From NCBI RefSeq assembly GCF_946478785.1, contig NZ_CAMLDD010000014.1, forward strand, positions 59,931 to 123,930: 64,000 bases of DNA, given 5' to 3'. The notes under the pieces were generated by a model, which was not told where the DNA came from, made no database searches, and saw only the letters and a list, made by a program, of their open reading frames with translations. Made by a program: the position numbers and the translations under genes. This document shows positions 45,710 through 55,321 of this stretch, piece after piece (positions within the stretch are counted from its first letter, which is position 1; every line of letters starts with the position of its first letter). This DNA is from an uncultured Flavobacterium sp. (GTDB lineage: Bacteria > Bacteroidota > Bacteroidia > Flavobacteriales > Flavobacteriaceae).

Positions 45710-46240
45710 ATGGAAAGAAAACATTACAAACAAGAAATAAACATGACTGAAACATTGATGAACCGCATCAATGAATTAATCAGTCATTATCCGGAAGATA
45801 AAAGAAAATCAGCTTTGTTGCCTGTTCTGCATGAAGTGCAGGATGCGCACGACAACTGGTTGAGTATCGAGTTACAGGATAAAGTTGCTGAAATTTTGCA
45901 TATCAAACCAATTGAGGTGTACGAGGTGGTTACCTTTTATACCATGTACAACCAAAAACCAATTGGAAAATACATGTTTGAATTCTGCCAGACTTCTTGT
46001 TGTTGTTTAAATGGTGCCGAAAATTTAATGGATTACACTTCTGAAAAATTAGGCATTAAAATGGGTGAAACAACTCCTGACGGAATGTTTACCATTGCCG
46101 GTGTAGAATGTTTAGGTGCCTGCGGATATGCTCCGATGATGCAATTAGGGGATTTCTACAAAGAAAAATTGACAGAAGACAAAATCGATCAGTTAATTGC
46201 TGATTGCAGAGAGGATAAAATAATATTACACGATAAATAA
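45710..46240 (+). CDS. nuoE: NADH-quinone oxidoreductase subunit E (24 kDa, 2Fe-2S)
   Basis: 176 residues. Thioredoxin-like domain with cluster N1a ligands in the segments FEFCQTSCCCLNG and VECLGACGYAP. Transfers electrons beside NuoF. ATG 45710 starts MERKHYKQEIN; ATG 45743 is a possible later start. 1 bp before nuoF. Confidence 0.95.
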   Translation: MERKHYKQEINMTETLMNRINELISHYPEDKRKSALLPVLHEVQDAHDNWLSIELQDKVAEILHIKPIEVYEVVTFYTMYNQKPIGKYMFEFCQTSCCCLNGAENLMDYTSEKLGIKMGETTPDGMFTIAGVECLGACGYAPMMQLGDFYKEKLTEDKIDQLIADCREDKIILHDK

Positions 46241-46241
46241 G

Positions 46242-47612
46242 ATGTCAAAAAAAATATTATTAGACAAAATCAATATTCCGGGTATTAAGACCTATGAAGT
46301 GTATCGCCAAAACGGTGGTTATGCTTCTGTAGAAAAAGCCTTAAAAACACTTACACCTGACGAAGTTGTTGAAGAAGTAAAAAAATCAGGAATCAGAGGC
46401 CGTGGTGGAGCTGGTTTCCCTGCTGGAATGAAATGGAGTTTTATTGATAAAAAATCAGGAAAACCAAGACATTTAGTTTGCAACGCTGACGAATCTGAAC
46501 CTGGAACATTTAAAGATCGTTATTTGATGGAATTCATTCCTCACTTATTGATCGAAGGAATGATTACCTCAAGTTTTGCTTTGGGTGCTAACCTTTCGTA
46601 TATCTACATTCGTGGAGAATATATGTGGGTTTTTAAAATTTTAGAAAAAGCAATCAACGAAGCAAAAGCTGCGGGTTGGTTAGGGAAAAATATACTAGGT
46701 ACAGGTTACGATTTAGATTTGTATGTTCACTGTGGAGCTGGTGCCTATATTTGCGGGGAAGAGACTGCACTTATAGAATCACTGGAAGGTAAAAGAGGAA
46801 ATCCTCGTATCAAACCACCATTTCCTGCTGTGTCAGGACTTTGGGCAAATCCAACGGTAGTAAACAACGTAGAAACAATTGCAGCTGTGCCCTGGATTAT
46901 CAATAATTCTGGGGATGAATATGCTAAAATCGGAATTGGCCGTTCTACAGGAACTAAATTAATCTCGGCATCAGGACACATCAAAAATCCAGGAGTTTAT
47001 GAAATAGAATTGGGATTATCTGTTGATGAGTTCATGAATTCTGATGAATATTTAGGAGGAATGTCTTCGAGCAGACCTTTGAAAGCATTAGTGCCTGGAG
47101 GTTCTTCAGTGCCGATTTTACCAGCTGAATTAATTTTTAAAACAGCTAATGGCGAAGATAGATTAATGTCATACGAATCTTTAAGTGATGGTGGTTTTGC
47201 TACCGGATCAATGCTAGGTTCAGGAGGATTTATTGTTTACAACGACACAGCTTGTGTGGTAAGAAACACATGGAATTTTGCCCGTTTTTACCACCACGAA
47301 TCTTGCGGACAATGTACACCTTGTCGTGAAGGAACCGGCTGGCTGGAAAAAATATTATGGAGAATTGAAAACGGCCAGGGCCGTGAAGAGGATATCGAGT
47401 TATTATGGAGTATTCAAAGTAAAATCGAAGGAAACACAATTTGTCCGCTTGGCGATGCGGCTTCGTGGCCGGTAGCAGCAGCAATCCGTCATTTCAGAGA
47501 AGAGTTTGAATACCATGTTCGTTTCCCTGAAAAAATAAAACACAGAGATCATTTTGTTGCAGAGCCATTTTCACAAGTGAAACATTTGGTGGGCGGTAAA
47601 GTAATCATATAA
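46242..47612 (+). CDS. nuoF: NADH-quinone oxidoreductase subunit F (51 kDa, FMN/NADH-binding)
   Basis: 456 residues. GRGGAGFPAGMKWSF and NADESEPGTFKDR form the FMN/NADH site; HCGAGAYICGEETALIESLEG is conserved; the 4Fe-4S N3 cluster is in HESCGQCTPCREGTGW with a distal cysteine at NTICPLGDAA. It oxidises NADH. The next gene starts 1 bp after its stop and is not a Complex I gene. Confidence 0.97.
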   Translation: MSKKILLDKINIPGIKTYEVYRQNGGYASVEKALKTLTPDEVVEEVKKSGIRGRGGAGFPAGMKWSFIDKKSGKPRHLVCNADESEPGTFKDRYLMEFIPHLLIEGMITSSFALGANLSYIYIRGEYMWVFKILEKAINEAKAAGWLGKNILGTGYDLDLYVHCGAGAYICGEETALIESLEGKRGNPRIKPPFPAVSGLWANPTVVNNVETIAAVPWIINNSGDEYAKIGIGRSTGTKLISASGHIKNPGVYEIELGLSVDEFMNSDEYLGGMSSSRPLKALVPGGSSVPILPAELIFKTANGEDRLMSYESLSDGGFATGSMLGSGGFIVYNDTACVVRNTWNFARFYHHESCGQCTPCREGTGWLEKILWRIENGQGREEDIELLWSIQSKIEGNTICPLGDAASWPVAAAIRHFREEFEYHVRFPEKIKHRDHFVAEPFSQVKHLVGGKVII

Positions 47613-47613
47613 C

Positions 47614-48177
47614 ATGATGAGAATTTTAACATTTTTAGCTGTTCTTATAAGCTTAGTTGGCACTGCTCAAAAATTTAATGGGTATGTGGTAACAAATGCT
47701 AATGACACTATACATTGTAAGTTTTTTATCAAAACCAACCCTACTGATGAAAAAATACCTTACCCTTCGTCTGTTTGCAAAAAGGTTAAGATTTTAAGTG
47801 ACAAAGGTGAGGAAAAGGCTTTCAAGCCATCACAACTAAAGTCTTTTTACATTAAAGGTACTAAAGATTGTGACTTAAAATTTGTAAGCCTTAAAGAAGA
47901 TGATGACCAGTTTTATCAAGAGCTAATAATCGGTAAATTGTCTCTTTATAAAATATATTTTACATCGATGTACGGTCAGGAATTTTCCAATGGTGTTATA
48001 TTAAGTGATGGCAAACTTTATAAAATTGCCGGATTTGGAATAAGGAAAAAAATTGGAAAACTAATAACGGATTATCCTGAATTATACAATAAATGGATGA
48101 ATTCGGAAGAATATAAATTAGAGCAATTCCAAGAGATTGTTAGTTTATATAATGAACATTTTAAACAGTTAAAATAA
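47614..48177 (+). CDS. Secreted hypothetical protein inserted between nuoF and nuoG
   Basis: 187 residues. Signal peptide about 1-18 (LAVLISLVGTAQ), then a soluble region with a cysteine pair (residues about 35-55) and charged helices at the end (KQLK). No recognised family, no membrane span, no cofactor motif. It begins 1 bp after the nuoF stop and is followed by an 88-bp gap before nuoG. Being exported, it cannot be a peripheral-arm subunit; it looks like an insertion in an otherwise standard nuo operon. Confidence 0.8.
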   Translation: MMRILTFLAVLISLVGTAQKFNGYVVTNANDTIHCKFFIKTNPTDEKIPYPSSVCKKVKILSDKGEEKAFKPSQLKSFYIKGTKDCDLKFVSLKEDDDQFYQELIIGKLSLYKIYFTSMYGQEFSNGVILSDGKLYKIAGFGIRKKIGKLITDYPELYNKWMNSEEYKLEQFQEIVSLYNEHFKQLK

Positions 48178-48265
48178 AAAGCAGAAATTACAAAGTTATA
48201 TAGTATTAAAAGGACAGCAAATCTTTTGAATATCTAAACTTTCGACATTCAAATCATTAAGAGAG

Positions 48266-49297
48266 ATGAAAGTAACCATAGACGGTCAAAGTATCGACGT
48301 AGAACCAGGAACTACCATCCTGCAGGCTGCACGTATGATTGGAGGAGATCTAGTTCCGCCAGCCATGTGTTATTACTCAAAATTAAAAGGCAGCGGCGGA
48401 AAATGTCGTTGTTGTTTAGTGGAAGTTTCCAAAGGAAGTGAAGCCGACCCAAGACCAATGCCAAAATTGATGGCATCTTGTGTTACCGGCTGTATGGACG
48501 GAATGGAAGTAAACAGTAAATCTTCAGACAGAGTAACTGAAGCCCGCAAATCTGTAACGGAATTTTTATTGATCAATCACCCGCTTGACTGCCCGGTTTG
48601 TGACCAGGCCGGAGAATGTGATCTTCAAAATTTAAGTTTCGAACACGGAAATCCAAAATCACGTTTTATCGAAGAAAAAAGAACATTCGAACCAGAAGAT
48701 ATTGGTCCGAATATTCAACTGCATATGAACCGTTGTATTTTATGCCAAAGATGTGTACAAGTTGCAGATCAATTGACAGACAACAGAGTTCACGGCGTAT
48801 TAGACCGTGGAGATCACGCTAATATTTCTACCGGAATCTCAAAAGCTATCGACAATGAATTCTCCGGAAATATGATTGATGTTTGCCCTGTTGGAGCATT
48901 GACTGATAAAACTTTCCGTTTCAAATCGAGAGTTTGGTTCAACAAACCATACAATGCTCACAGAGAATGTACAACTCCGGGATGTTGTGGAAAAACAACT
49001 GTCTGGATGTTTGGAGGAGAAATTCAACGTGTAACGGGTCGTAAAGACGAGTATCACGAAGTAGAAGAATTCATCTGTAACTCTTGTCGTTTTGATCACA
49101 AAAATGTGAATGATTGGGTTATTGAAGGACCAAGAGAATTTGAAAAAGATTCTGTTATCAATCAGAATAACTACACTCAAAAATTAGAGAAAGTAGAAAT
49201 CGCTACAGAAAAAAATATCCTTTTAGGAAGAGACGAAGACCGTAAAAAAATTAGTATGGCTGAAATTCCATTAAACATCAACAACCAAAATTCTTAA
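48266..49297 (+). CDS. nuoG: NADH-quinone oxidoreductase subunit G, short form
   Basis: 343 residues versus about 900 in E. coli. The 2Fe-2S N1b ligands (PAMCYYSKLKGSGGKCRCCLVE), the His-Cys3 N4 cluster (HPLDCPVCDQAGECDLQ), and CILCQRCVQV with CPVGAL for N5 are present, and the beginning of the molybdopterin-type 4Fe-4S fold (CTTPGCCGKT, CNSCRF). The large C-terminal molybdopterin-oxidoreductase-like domain is absent, as I recall for flavobacterial NuoG. Electron transfer clusters are intact. Confidence 0.95.
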   Translation: MKVTIDGQSIDVEPGTTILQAARMIGGDLVPPAMCYYSKLKGSGGKCRCCLVEVSKGSEADPRPMPKLMASCVTGCMDGMEVNSKSSDRVTEARKSVTEFLLINHPLDCPVCDQAGECDLQNLSFEHGNPKSRFIEEKRTFEPEDIGPNIQLHMNRCILCQRCVQVADQLTDNRVHGVLDRGDHANISTGISKAIDNEFSGNMIDVCPVGALTDKTFRFKSRVWFNKPYNAHRECTTPGCCGKTTVWMFGGEIQRVTGRKDEYHEVEEFICNSCRFDHKNVNDWVIEGPREFEKDSVINQNNYTQKLEKVEIATEKNILLGRDEDRKKISMAEIPLNINNQNS

Positions 49298-49299
49298 AT

Positions 49300-50352
49300 A
49301 TGGACAGTACCTTTATTATAGAAAAAAGTGTTGTGATTGTTGCGGTTTTTGCAGTAACCATGATAATGGCTATGTATTCTACCTGGGCTGAGCGTAAAGT
49401 TGCGGCGTTTTTACAAGACCGTGTGGGTCCAAACCGTGCGGGTTGGGGAGGATTATTACAGCCTCTTGCCGATGGTTTGAAATTATTTTCGAAAGAAGAA
49501 TTTTTCCCAAATACACCAAACCGATTTTTATTTATTGTTGGTCCGGCAATTGCCATGAGTACGGCTTTGATGACTAGTGCTGTAATTCCGTGGGGAGACA
49601 GATTGCATTTGTTTGGAAGGGATATTTTATTACAGGCTACTGATATTAACATTGGATTATTGTATTTCTTCGGCGTTGTTTCTGTTGGAATTTATGGAAT
49701 CATGATTGGTGGATGGGCTTCAAATAATAAATTTTCCCTGATGGGAGCGGTTCGTGCGGCATCACAAATGGTTTCTTACGAAATTGCTATGGGATTATCA
49801 ATCATCGCTTTATTGATGATGACGGGAACTTTAAGCTTAAAAGAAATCTCTGTGCAGCAAGCCGGAATGAACTGGAATGTTTTTTACCAGCCTTTATCTT
49901 TCCTAATTTTCCTGATTTGTGCTTTTGCAGAAACAAACAGAACGCCCTTTGATTTGGCAGAATGTGAGTCGGAACTGATTGGTGGTTACCATACAGAATA
50001 TTCATCGATGAAAATGGGATTCTATTTATTTGCTGAATATGCGAATATGTTTATCTCCGCTACTATTATTTCGGTATTGTTTTTTGGAGGATATAATTAT
50101 CCCGGAATGGAATGGATGGTAGAAAATGTTGGCGTAAATACGGCTAACTTATTAGGAATTGCAGTACTGTTTGTGAAAATATGTTTCTTCATATTCTTTT
50201 ATATGTGGGTACGTTGGACGATTCCGAGATTTAGATATGACCAGTTAATGAATTTGGGATGGAGAATTTTGATTCCGCTTTCGATTATTAATATCATGAT
50301 TACGGGTGTTGTTATTTTAAGAGGCGAAATTGCTGCCTATTTAGGATTTTAA
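49300..50352 (+). CDS. nuoH: NADH-quinone oxidoreductase subunit H
   Basis: 350 residues, eight transmembrane helices. TWAERKVAAFLQDRVGPNRAG and the quinone-site region AFAETNRTPFDLAECESELIGG are characteristic. It starts 2 bp after nuoG. A 160-bp gap holding repeat copy 3 separates it from nuoI. Confidence 0.97.
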   Translation: MDSTFIIEKSVVIVAVFAVTMIMAMYSTWAERKVAAFLQDRVGPNRAGWGGLLQPLADGLKLFSKEEFFPNTPNRFLFIVGPAIAMSTALMTSAVIPWGDRLHLFGRDILLQATDINIGLLYFFGVVSVGIYGIMIGGWASNNKFSLMGAVRAASQMVSYEIAMGLSIIALLMMTGTLSLKEISVQQAGMNWNVFYQPLSFLIFLICAFAETNRTPFDLAECESELIGGYHTEYSSMKMGFYLFAEYANMFISATIISVLFFGGYNYPGMEWMVENVGVNTANLLGIAVLFVKICFFIFFYMWVRWTIPRFRYDQLMNLGWRILIPLSIINIMITGVVILRGEIAAYLGF

Positions 50353-50363
50353 TAACCGGACAG

Positions 50364-50450
50364 CCCTAGCCCTGATAGCAGCGACATCCTTTTATTTTTT
50401 TCTTTAAAAAATAAAAGATACAGCGAATAGCAGGAATTAGCTACTAAATA
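50364..50450 (+). repeat. Dispersed intergenic structured element, copy 3 (between nuoH and nuoI)
   Basis: Layout AGCCCTGAT, GACATCC, hairpin CTTTTATTTTTT/AAAAAATAAAAG, GATACAGCGAATAGCAGG, ATTAGCTACT. The hairpin is entirely A/T here yet fully paired, unlike the GC stem of copies 1 and 4. It sits in the middle of an essential operon. Confidence 0.75.
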
Positions 50451-50512
50451 ATAAAACAAAATAGATTTGAATTTGCTCTAATCATCAAATTAAATCACAA
50501 AATATATTTTAA

Positions 50513-51058
50513 ATGTCAATAGAAACTATATCATTATCGGGTAGAAAAAAGTTGGTCTCTAACAAAGAGATGACTTTTTGGGAGCGATTGTATCTTGTGG
50601 CGATTGTAAAAGGTTTATTGATTACGATCAAGCACTTTTTTAGAAAAAAAGCTACTATTCATTATCCGGAACAAGTACGTGAAATGAGTCCGGTTTATCG
50701 TGGTCAACACCAGTTGAAACGCGATGAGCAAGGTCGTGAAAACTGTACCGCTTGTGGATTGTGCGCTTTATCATGTCCTGCCGAAGCAATCACAATGAAA
50801 GCTGCCGAGCGCAAACCGGATGAAAAACATCTGTACAGAGAAGAAAAATACGCGTCGATTTATGAAATCAACATGTTGCGTTGTATTTTCTGTGGTCTTT
50901 GTGAAGAAGCCTGTCCGAAGGATGCTATTTATTTGACAACTTCAAAAGTTTTGGTTCCTTCCAGCTATGAAAGAGAAGATTTTATTTTTGGAAAAGACAG
51001 ATTAGTGATGCCTCTTGACGTGGCGATCAAAAATGCACAACTTAATAACGCAAACTAA
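50513..51058 (+). CDS. nuoI: NADH-quinone oxidoreductase subunit I (two 4Fe-4S ferredoxin-like)
   Basis: 181 residues with two ferredoxin motifs, CTACGLCALSCPAEA and CIFCGLCEEACPKDA (clusters N6a and N6b). Links the peripheral arm to NuoB. It abuts nuoJ without a gap. Confidence 0.97.
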   Translation: MSIETISLSGRKKLVSNKEMTFWERLYLVAIVKGLLITIKHFFRKKATIHYPEQVREMSPVYRGQHQLKRDEQGRENCTACGLCALSCPAEAITMKAAERKPDEKHLYREEKYASIYEINMLRCIFCGLCEEACPKDAIYLTTSKVLVPSSYEREDFIFGKDRLVMPLDVAIKNAQLNNAN

Positions 51059-51598
51059 ATGATACATATTCCTGATTTTGCTAACGCAACTCCTGTACAA
51101 GTTATATTTTGTTTTCTGGCGTTTATTACGGTTGCAACCGCTTTTTTAACTATTTTTAGCAGAAATCCTATTCACTCTGCCATTTATTTGGTAATCTGTT
51201 TCTTTTCGATTGCTGGTCATTATTTATTATTGAATGCTCAGTTTTTGGCTATCGTACATATAATAGTCTACTCGGGAGCGATTATGATTCTGTTCCTCTT
51301 TACGATTATGTTGATGAACCTTAACGAACGTCATCAGGTGCACAGGCCTAGAATTACACGTTTAGGCGCGATTGTTTCTTTCTGTTTGATCTGTATTGTT
51401 TTAATTACGATTTTCATCAACTCCAAACCAATTGTTGGAGAATATGATTCTACCGGAGAGGATTTCCAATCCATCCAGGTTTTGGGTAAAATATTATTGA
51501 ACGAATATATGGTTCCGTTTGAATTTGCTTCGATCCTGCTTTTGGTAGCGATGATTGGAACGGTTCTATTGTCTAAAAAAGAAAAATTAAATAAATAA
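51059..51598 (+). CDS. nuoJ: NADH-quinone oxidoreductase subunit J
   Basis: 179 residues, five transmembrane helices. [20 protein letters not shown] and [20 protein letters not shown] are the conserved TM region. Its last base is the first base of the nuoK start codon. Confidence 0.95.
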   Translation: MIHIPDFANATPVQVIFCFLAFITVATAFLTIFSRNPIHSAIYLVICFFSIAGHYLLLNAQFLAIVHIIVYSGAIMILFLFTIMLMNLNERHQVHRPRITRLGAIVSFCLICIVLITIFINSKPIVGEYDSTGEDFQSIQVLGKILLNEYMVPFEFASILLLVAMIGTVLLSKKEKLNK

Positions 51599-51918
51599 TG
51601 GGTAATATATTAAATCAAATAGGTATTGAAAACTACATCTTTTTGAGTGTTGTACTTTTTTGTATTGGTGTTTTTGGTGTATTGTACAGACGAAATGCTA
51701 TTATCGTTTTCATGTCTATCGAAATCATGCTGAATGCGGTTAACCTTTTATTTGTTGCTTTTTCGACTTATCACCAGGATTCTCAGGGTCAGGTTTTTGT
51801 ATTCTTTTCGATGGCGGTTGCTGCTGCGGAAGTTGCAGTTGGATTGGCCATTTTAGTTTCGATCTTTAGAAATTTAGGTTCGATTAGTATCGATAATTTA
51901 AAAAATTTAAAAGGATAA
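51598..51918 (+). CDS. nuoK: NADH-quinone oxidoreductase subunit K
   Basis: 106 residues, three helices with the conserved glutamates in [15 protein letters not shown] and [15 protein letters not shown]. Translational coupling with nuoJ (1-base overlap) and abutment with nuoL. Confidence 0.96.
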   Translation: MGNILNQIGIENYIFLSVVLFCIGVFGVLYRRNAIIVFMSIEIMLNAVNLLFVAFSTYHQDSQGQVFVFFSMAVAAAEVAVGLAILVSIFRNLGSISIDNLKNLKG

Positions 51919-53808
51919 ATGAAAATGGATACCAATTTAGCTTTAGTTTTAGTATTAGCTCCTTTTTTAGGATTTTTAATCAATGTTTTCTTTGGAAAAA
52001 GCTTAGGAAAAACAGTTTCGGGAATTATCGGTACTGCTGCTGTAGTTGTTTCCTTTTTAGTTACAATTTTCTTTTTCAATCAGATTACTTCAACTGAAAA
52101 AGCCATTCAAATTACCTTATTTGACTGGATTCAGATTAGTAATCTTAAAATTAATCTTGGCTTTTTATTAGATCAATTGTCATTGCTTTGGCTACTTTTT
52201 GTAACCGGTATTGGTTCATTGATTCATTTATATTCTATCAGCTACATGCATGATGATGAGAATATGCACAAGTTCTTTTCGTACCTGAATTTGTTCGTCT
52301 TTTTCATGATTACGCTTGTGATTGGAAGTAACTTATTAGTATTGTTTATCGGTTGGGAAGGTGTTGGACTTTGCTCCTACTTATTAATTGGATTCTGGTA
52401 TAAAAACCAGGATTATAATGATGCTGCGAAAAAAGCGTTCATCATGAACAGAATTGGAGATTTAGGTCTTTTGATCGGAATGTTTATTTTGAGTTCCATG
52501 TTCTCCACTTTAGATTATGCAACTTTACAGACTGCTATCGCCGGAGCAACTGACTTAAATGTTCCGCTGCTTTCATTAGCCGCTTTATGTTTATTTATCG
52601 GTGCTTGTGGTAAATCAGCACAAATTCCATTATACACATGGTTACCAGATGCGATGGCGGGACCAACTCCGGTTTCTGCATTGATCCACGCGGCAACGAT
52701 GGTGACTGCGGGTATTTTTATGGTAACAAGATTAAACTTTGTATTCGATTTAGCTCCGGATGTTCAGACTATCATTGCGATTGTTGGAGCTGTAACTTCA
52801 TTAGTTGCTGCAACAATTGGTTTGGTTCAGACCGATATTAAAAAAGTACTGGCCTACTCTACCGTTTCTCAATTAGGATTAATGTTCTTAGCTTTAGGAT
52901 TTGGTGCTTATGAAGTAGCTGTTTTCCATGTAATTACACACGCTTTCTTCAAAGCTTGTTTGTTCTTAGGGTCAGGATCTGTTATTCACGGATTGCACGG
53001 AGAACAGGATATGCGTAAAATGGGTGGTCTGCGCAAAGCAATGCCAATTACTTTCTGGACGATGTTGATTTCATCATTAGCCATTTCAGGAGTTCCATTT
53101 TTCTCAGGTTTCTTTTCTAAAGATGAAATTTTATTGACGGCTTTTCACCATAGTATTCCATTATATATTGTCGGTTCGATTGCTTCAGTTATGACTGCAT
53201 TTTATATGTTCCGATTGATGTTTCTTACTTTCTTCAAAGATTTCAGAGGGACTGAAGAGCAAAAACATCATTTACATGAGAGTGACGGATTAATTACTTT
53301 CCCCTTGATGATTTTGGCAATTTTAGCAACTTTTGGAGGTCTTATCAGTCTTCCTGGAAATAGCTGGCTTAATGAATATTTGGCTCCTCTTTTTACGAAA
53401 GTGGCCGGAGAAGAACATCATTTGGGTGCAACAGAATATACTCTTATGGGAGTGGCTGTTTTAGGTGGATTAATCGGTATCTTAATTGCTTATATCAAAT
53501 ATTTCAAACAAGATAATGTTCCTGAAGCTGATGAAAACATAACTGGTTTAACCAAAGTTTTATACAACAAATATTATGTAGACGAAATTTACGATGTCGT
53601 ATTTGTACGCTCTATCAATGGATTATCAAGATTCTTTAGAGACTATGTTGAAACTGGTTTATCAGCAGTTGTTTTCGGATTAGGTAAAATAACTAATGAA
53701 CTGGCTCTTCAAGGCAAAAAAATACAAAATGGAAGTGTGGGATTATATCTGTTTGCTTTTGTTTTGGGTCTTTGTGCCATTATTTCCTATATATTTTTAG
53801 CTCAATAA
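51919..53808 (+). CDS. nuoL: NADH-quinone oxidoreductase subunit L
   Basis: 629 residues, antiporter-like (Mrp family). LLDQLSLLWLLFVTGIGSLIHLYSISYMHDD, GWEGVGLCSYLLIGFWY and HAATMVTAGIFMV carry proton-channel residues. The C-terminal lateral helix region is present. Nearest to a later start: ATG 51925 is possible. Confidence 0.97.
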   Translation: MKMDTNLALVLVLAPFLGFLINVFFGKSLGKTVSGIIGTAAVVVSFLVTIFFFNQITSTEKAIQITLFDWIQISNLKINLGFLLDQLSLLWLLFVTGIGSLIHLYSISYMHDDENMHKFFSYLNLFVFFMITLVIGSNLLVLFIGWEGVGLCSYLLIGFWYKNQDYNDAAKKAFIMNRIGDLGLLIGMFILSSMFSTLDYATLQTAIAGATDLNVPLLSLAALCLFIGACGKSAQIPLYTWLPDAMAGPTPVSALIHAATMVTAGIFMVTRLNFVFDLAPDVQTIIAIVGAVTSLVAATIGLVQTDIKKVLAYSTVSQLGLMFLALGFGAYEVAVFHVITHAFFKACLFLGSGSVIHGLHGEQDMRKMGGLRKAMPITFWTMLISSLAISGVPFFSGFFSKDEILLTAFHHSIPLYIVGSIASVMTAFYMFRLMFLTFFKDFRGTEEQKHHLHESDGLITFPLMILAILATFGGLISLPGNSWLNEYLAPLFTKVAGEEHHLGATEYTLMGVAVLGGLIGILIAYIKYFKQDNVPEADENITGLTKVLYNKYYVDEIYDVVFVRSINGLSRFFRDYVETGLSAVVFGLGKITNELALQGKKIQNGSVGLYLFAFVLGLCAIISYIFLAQ

Positions 53809-53818
53809 TTTTATAACT

Positions 53819-55258
53819 ATGAACGTTTCTCTTATATTAATTATTCTTTTAATTGGTGCATTTGTCACTTATTTTGTTGGTGATAAACTGGCATCAAAAG
53901 TAGCTTTGTTCTTTAGTTTGGCAGCTTTGGGCTGTTCGGTTGTATTATTAAATCATTTTTGCGCTGGTGAAAACATAAGTGTAATTAATGCCTGGATTAC
54001 ACAACCTAAAATTTCATTTGCGCTAAATGCTGATGGATTGGCAATTGCTATGCTTTTGTTAACGGTAGCTCTGACTCCTATTATTATATTCTCTTCTTTT
54101 GGGAATGACTATAAAAATGCTAAAGGTTTTTATGCTTTGATTTTATTTATGGCCTTTGCCATGACTGGAACTTTTCTTGCGGCAGATGGTCTTTTATATT
54201 ATATTTTCTGGGAATTAGCTTTAATTCCGATTTACTTTATCGCCCTTATTTGGGGGAATGGTGATGCTGAAGAACGTAAAAAAGCAGTAGTGAAATTCTT
54301 TATCTATACTTTTGCCGGTTCGTTATTCATGTTAGTATCGTTCATCTATTTATACCAAAAAGCGGGAAGTTTCCTGATTGAAGATTTATATCAACTGGAT
54401 TTATCGCAAACGGAGCAAATTTGGATATTTTTAGGATTCTTTTTAGCGTATGCTATTAAAATTCCAATTATTCCTTTTCATACCTGGCAGGCCAATGTAT
54501 ATCAAAAAGCACCAACTGTCGGAACCATGCTTTTATCCGGTATCATGCTAAAAATGGGATTGTACAGCGTTATTCGCTGGCAATTGCCGATTGCGCCTTT
54601 TGCTGCAAAAGAATTAATGAATATTATTATCGCGTTGGGAATTGCAGGTGTAATTTATGGATCAATTGTCGCTCTAAAACAAAAAGACGTAAAAAAATTA
54701 TTAGCGTATTCTTCACTAGCGCACGTTGGATTAATCGCTGCTGGAACTTATACCTTAACTCTTGACGGATTACGAGGAGCTGTATTGCAAATGATTGCAC
54801 ACGGTTTTGTAGTGGTTGGATTATTCTTTGCTGCCGAAATCATTTTTAGAAGATTTGCTACAAGAGATATTAATGAGTTGGGTGGAATCCGTATTCAGTC
54901 ACCAAAATTCACTTCGATGTTCTTAATTTTGGTTTTGGCTTCGGTGGCGCTGCCGGGAACTTTTAACTTCGTGGGTGAGTTTACTGTTTTGTACAGTCTA
55001 TCTCAAATTAATGTATGGTTTGCTGTTTTGGGTGGGACAACCATTATTTTAGGAGCTTATTATATGCTTAAGATGTTTCAGAATGTAATGTTAGGGGAAG
55101 CGAATACTAAAATTTTTGCTGATGTGACGCTTAATGAAGGAATCTCTTTGGTAGTCATTATCGCAGTATTATTATTCTTCGGATTTTATCCAAAACCAAT
55201 TACAGATTTGATTACTCCTAGTTTAGAAATTATTTTAAACGTTATCAACAAGAATTAA
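53819..55258 (+). CDS. nuoM: NADH-quinone oxidoreductase subunit M
   Basis: 479 residues, 14 helices, antiporter-like. FWELALIPIYFIALIWG, IKIPIIPFHTWQANVYQKAPT and KLLAYSSLAHVGLIAAG contain the conserved Glu, Lys and His of the proton path. 10 bp after nuoL. Confidence 0.97.
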   Translation: MNVSLILIILLIGAFVTYFVGDKLASKVALFFSLAALGCSVVLLNHFCAGENISVINAWITQPKISFALNADGLAIAMLLLTVALTPIIIFSSFGNDYKNAKGFYALILFMAFAMTGTFLAADGLLYYIFWELALIPIYFIALIWGNGDAEERKKAVVKFFIYTFAGSLFMLVSFIYLYQKAGSFLIEDLYQLDLSQTEQIWIFLGFFLAYAIKIPIIPFHTWQANVYQKAPTVGTMLLSGIMLKMGLYSVIRWQLPIAPFAAKELMNIIIALGIAGVIYGSIVALKQKDVKKLLAYSSLAHVGLIAAGTYTLTLDGLRGAVLQMIAHGFVVVGLFFAAEIIFRRFATRDINELGGIRIQSPKFTSMFLILVLASVALPGTFNFVGEFTVLYSLSQINVWFAVLGGTTIILGAYYMLKMFQNVMLGEANTKIFADVTLNEGISLVVIIAVLLFFGFYPKPITDLITPSLEIILNVINKN

Positions 55259-55321
55259 TATTTTAAATAAAATAAAATTAGGGCTTCATTATTTTGGATT
55301 TCCTAAATCAAAAAAATAAAA

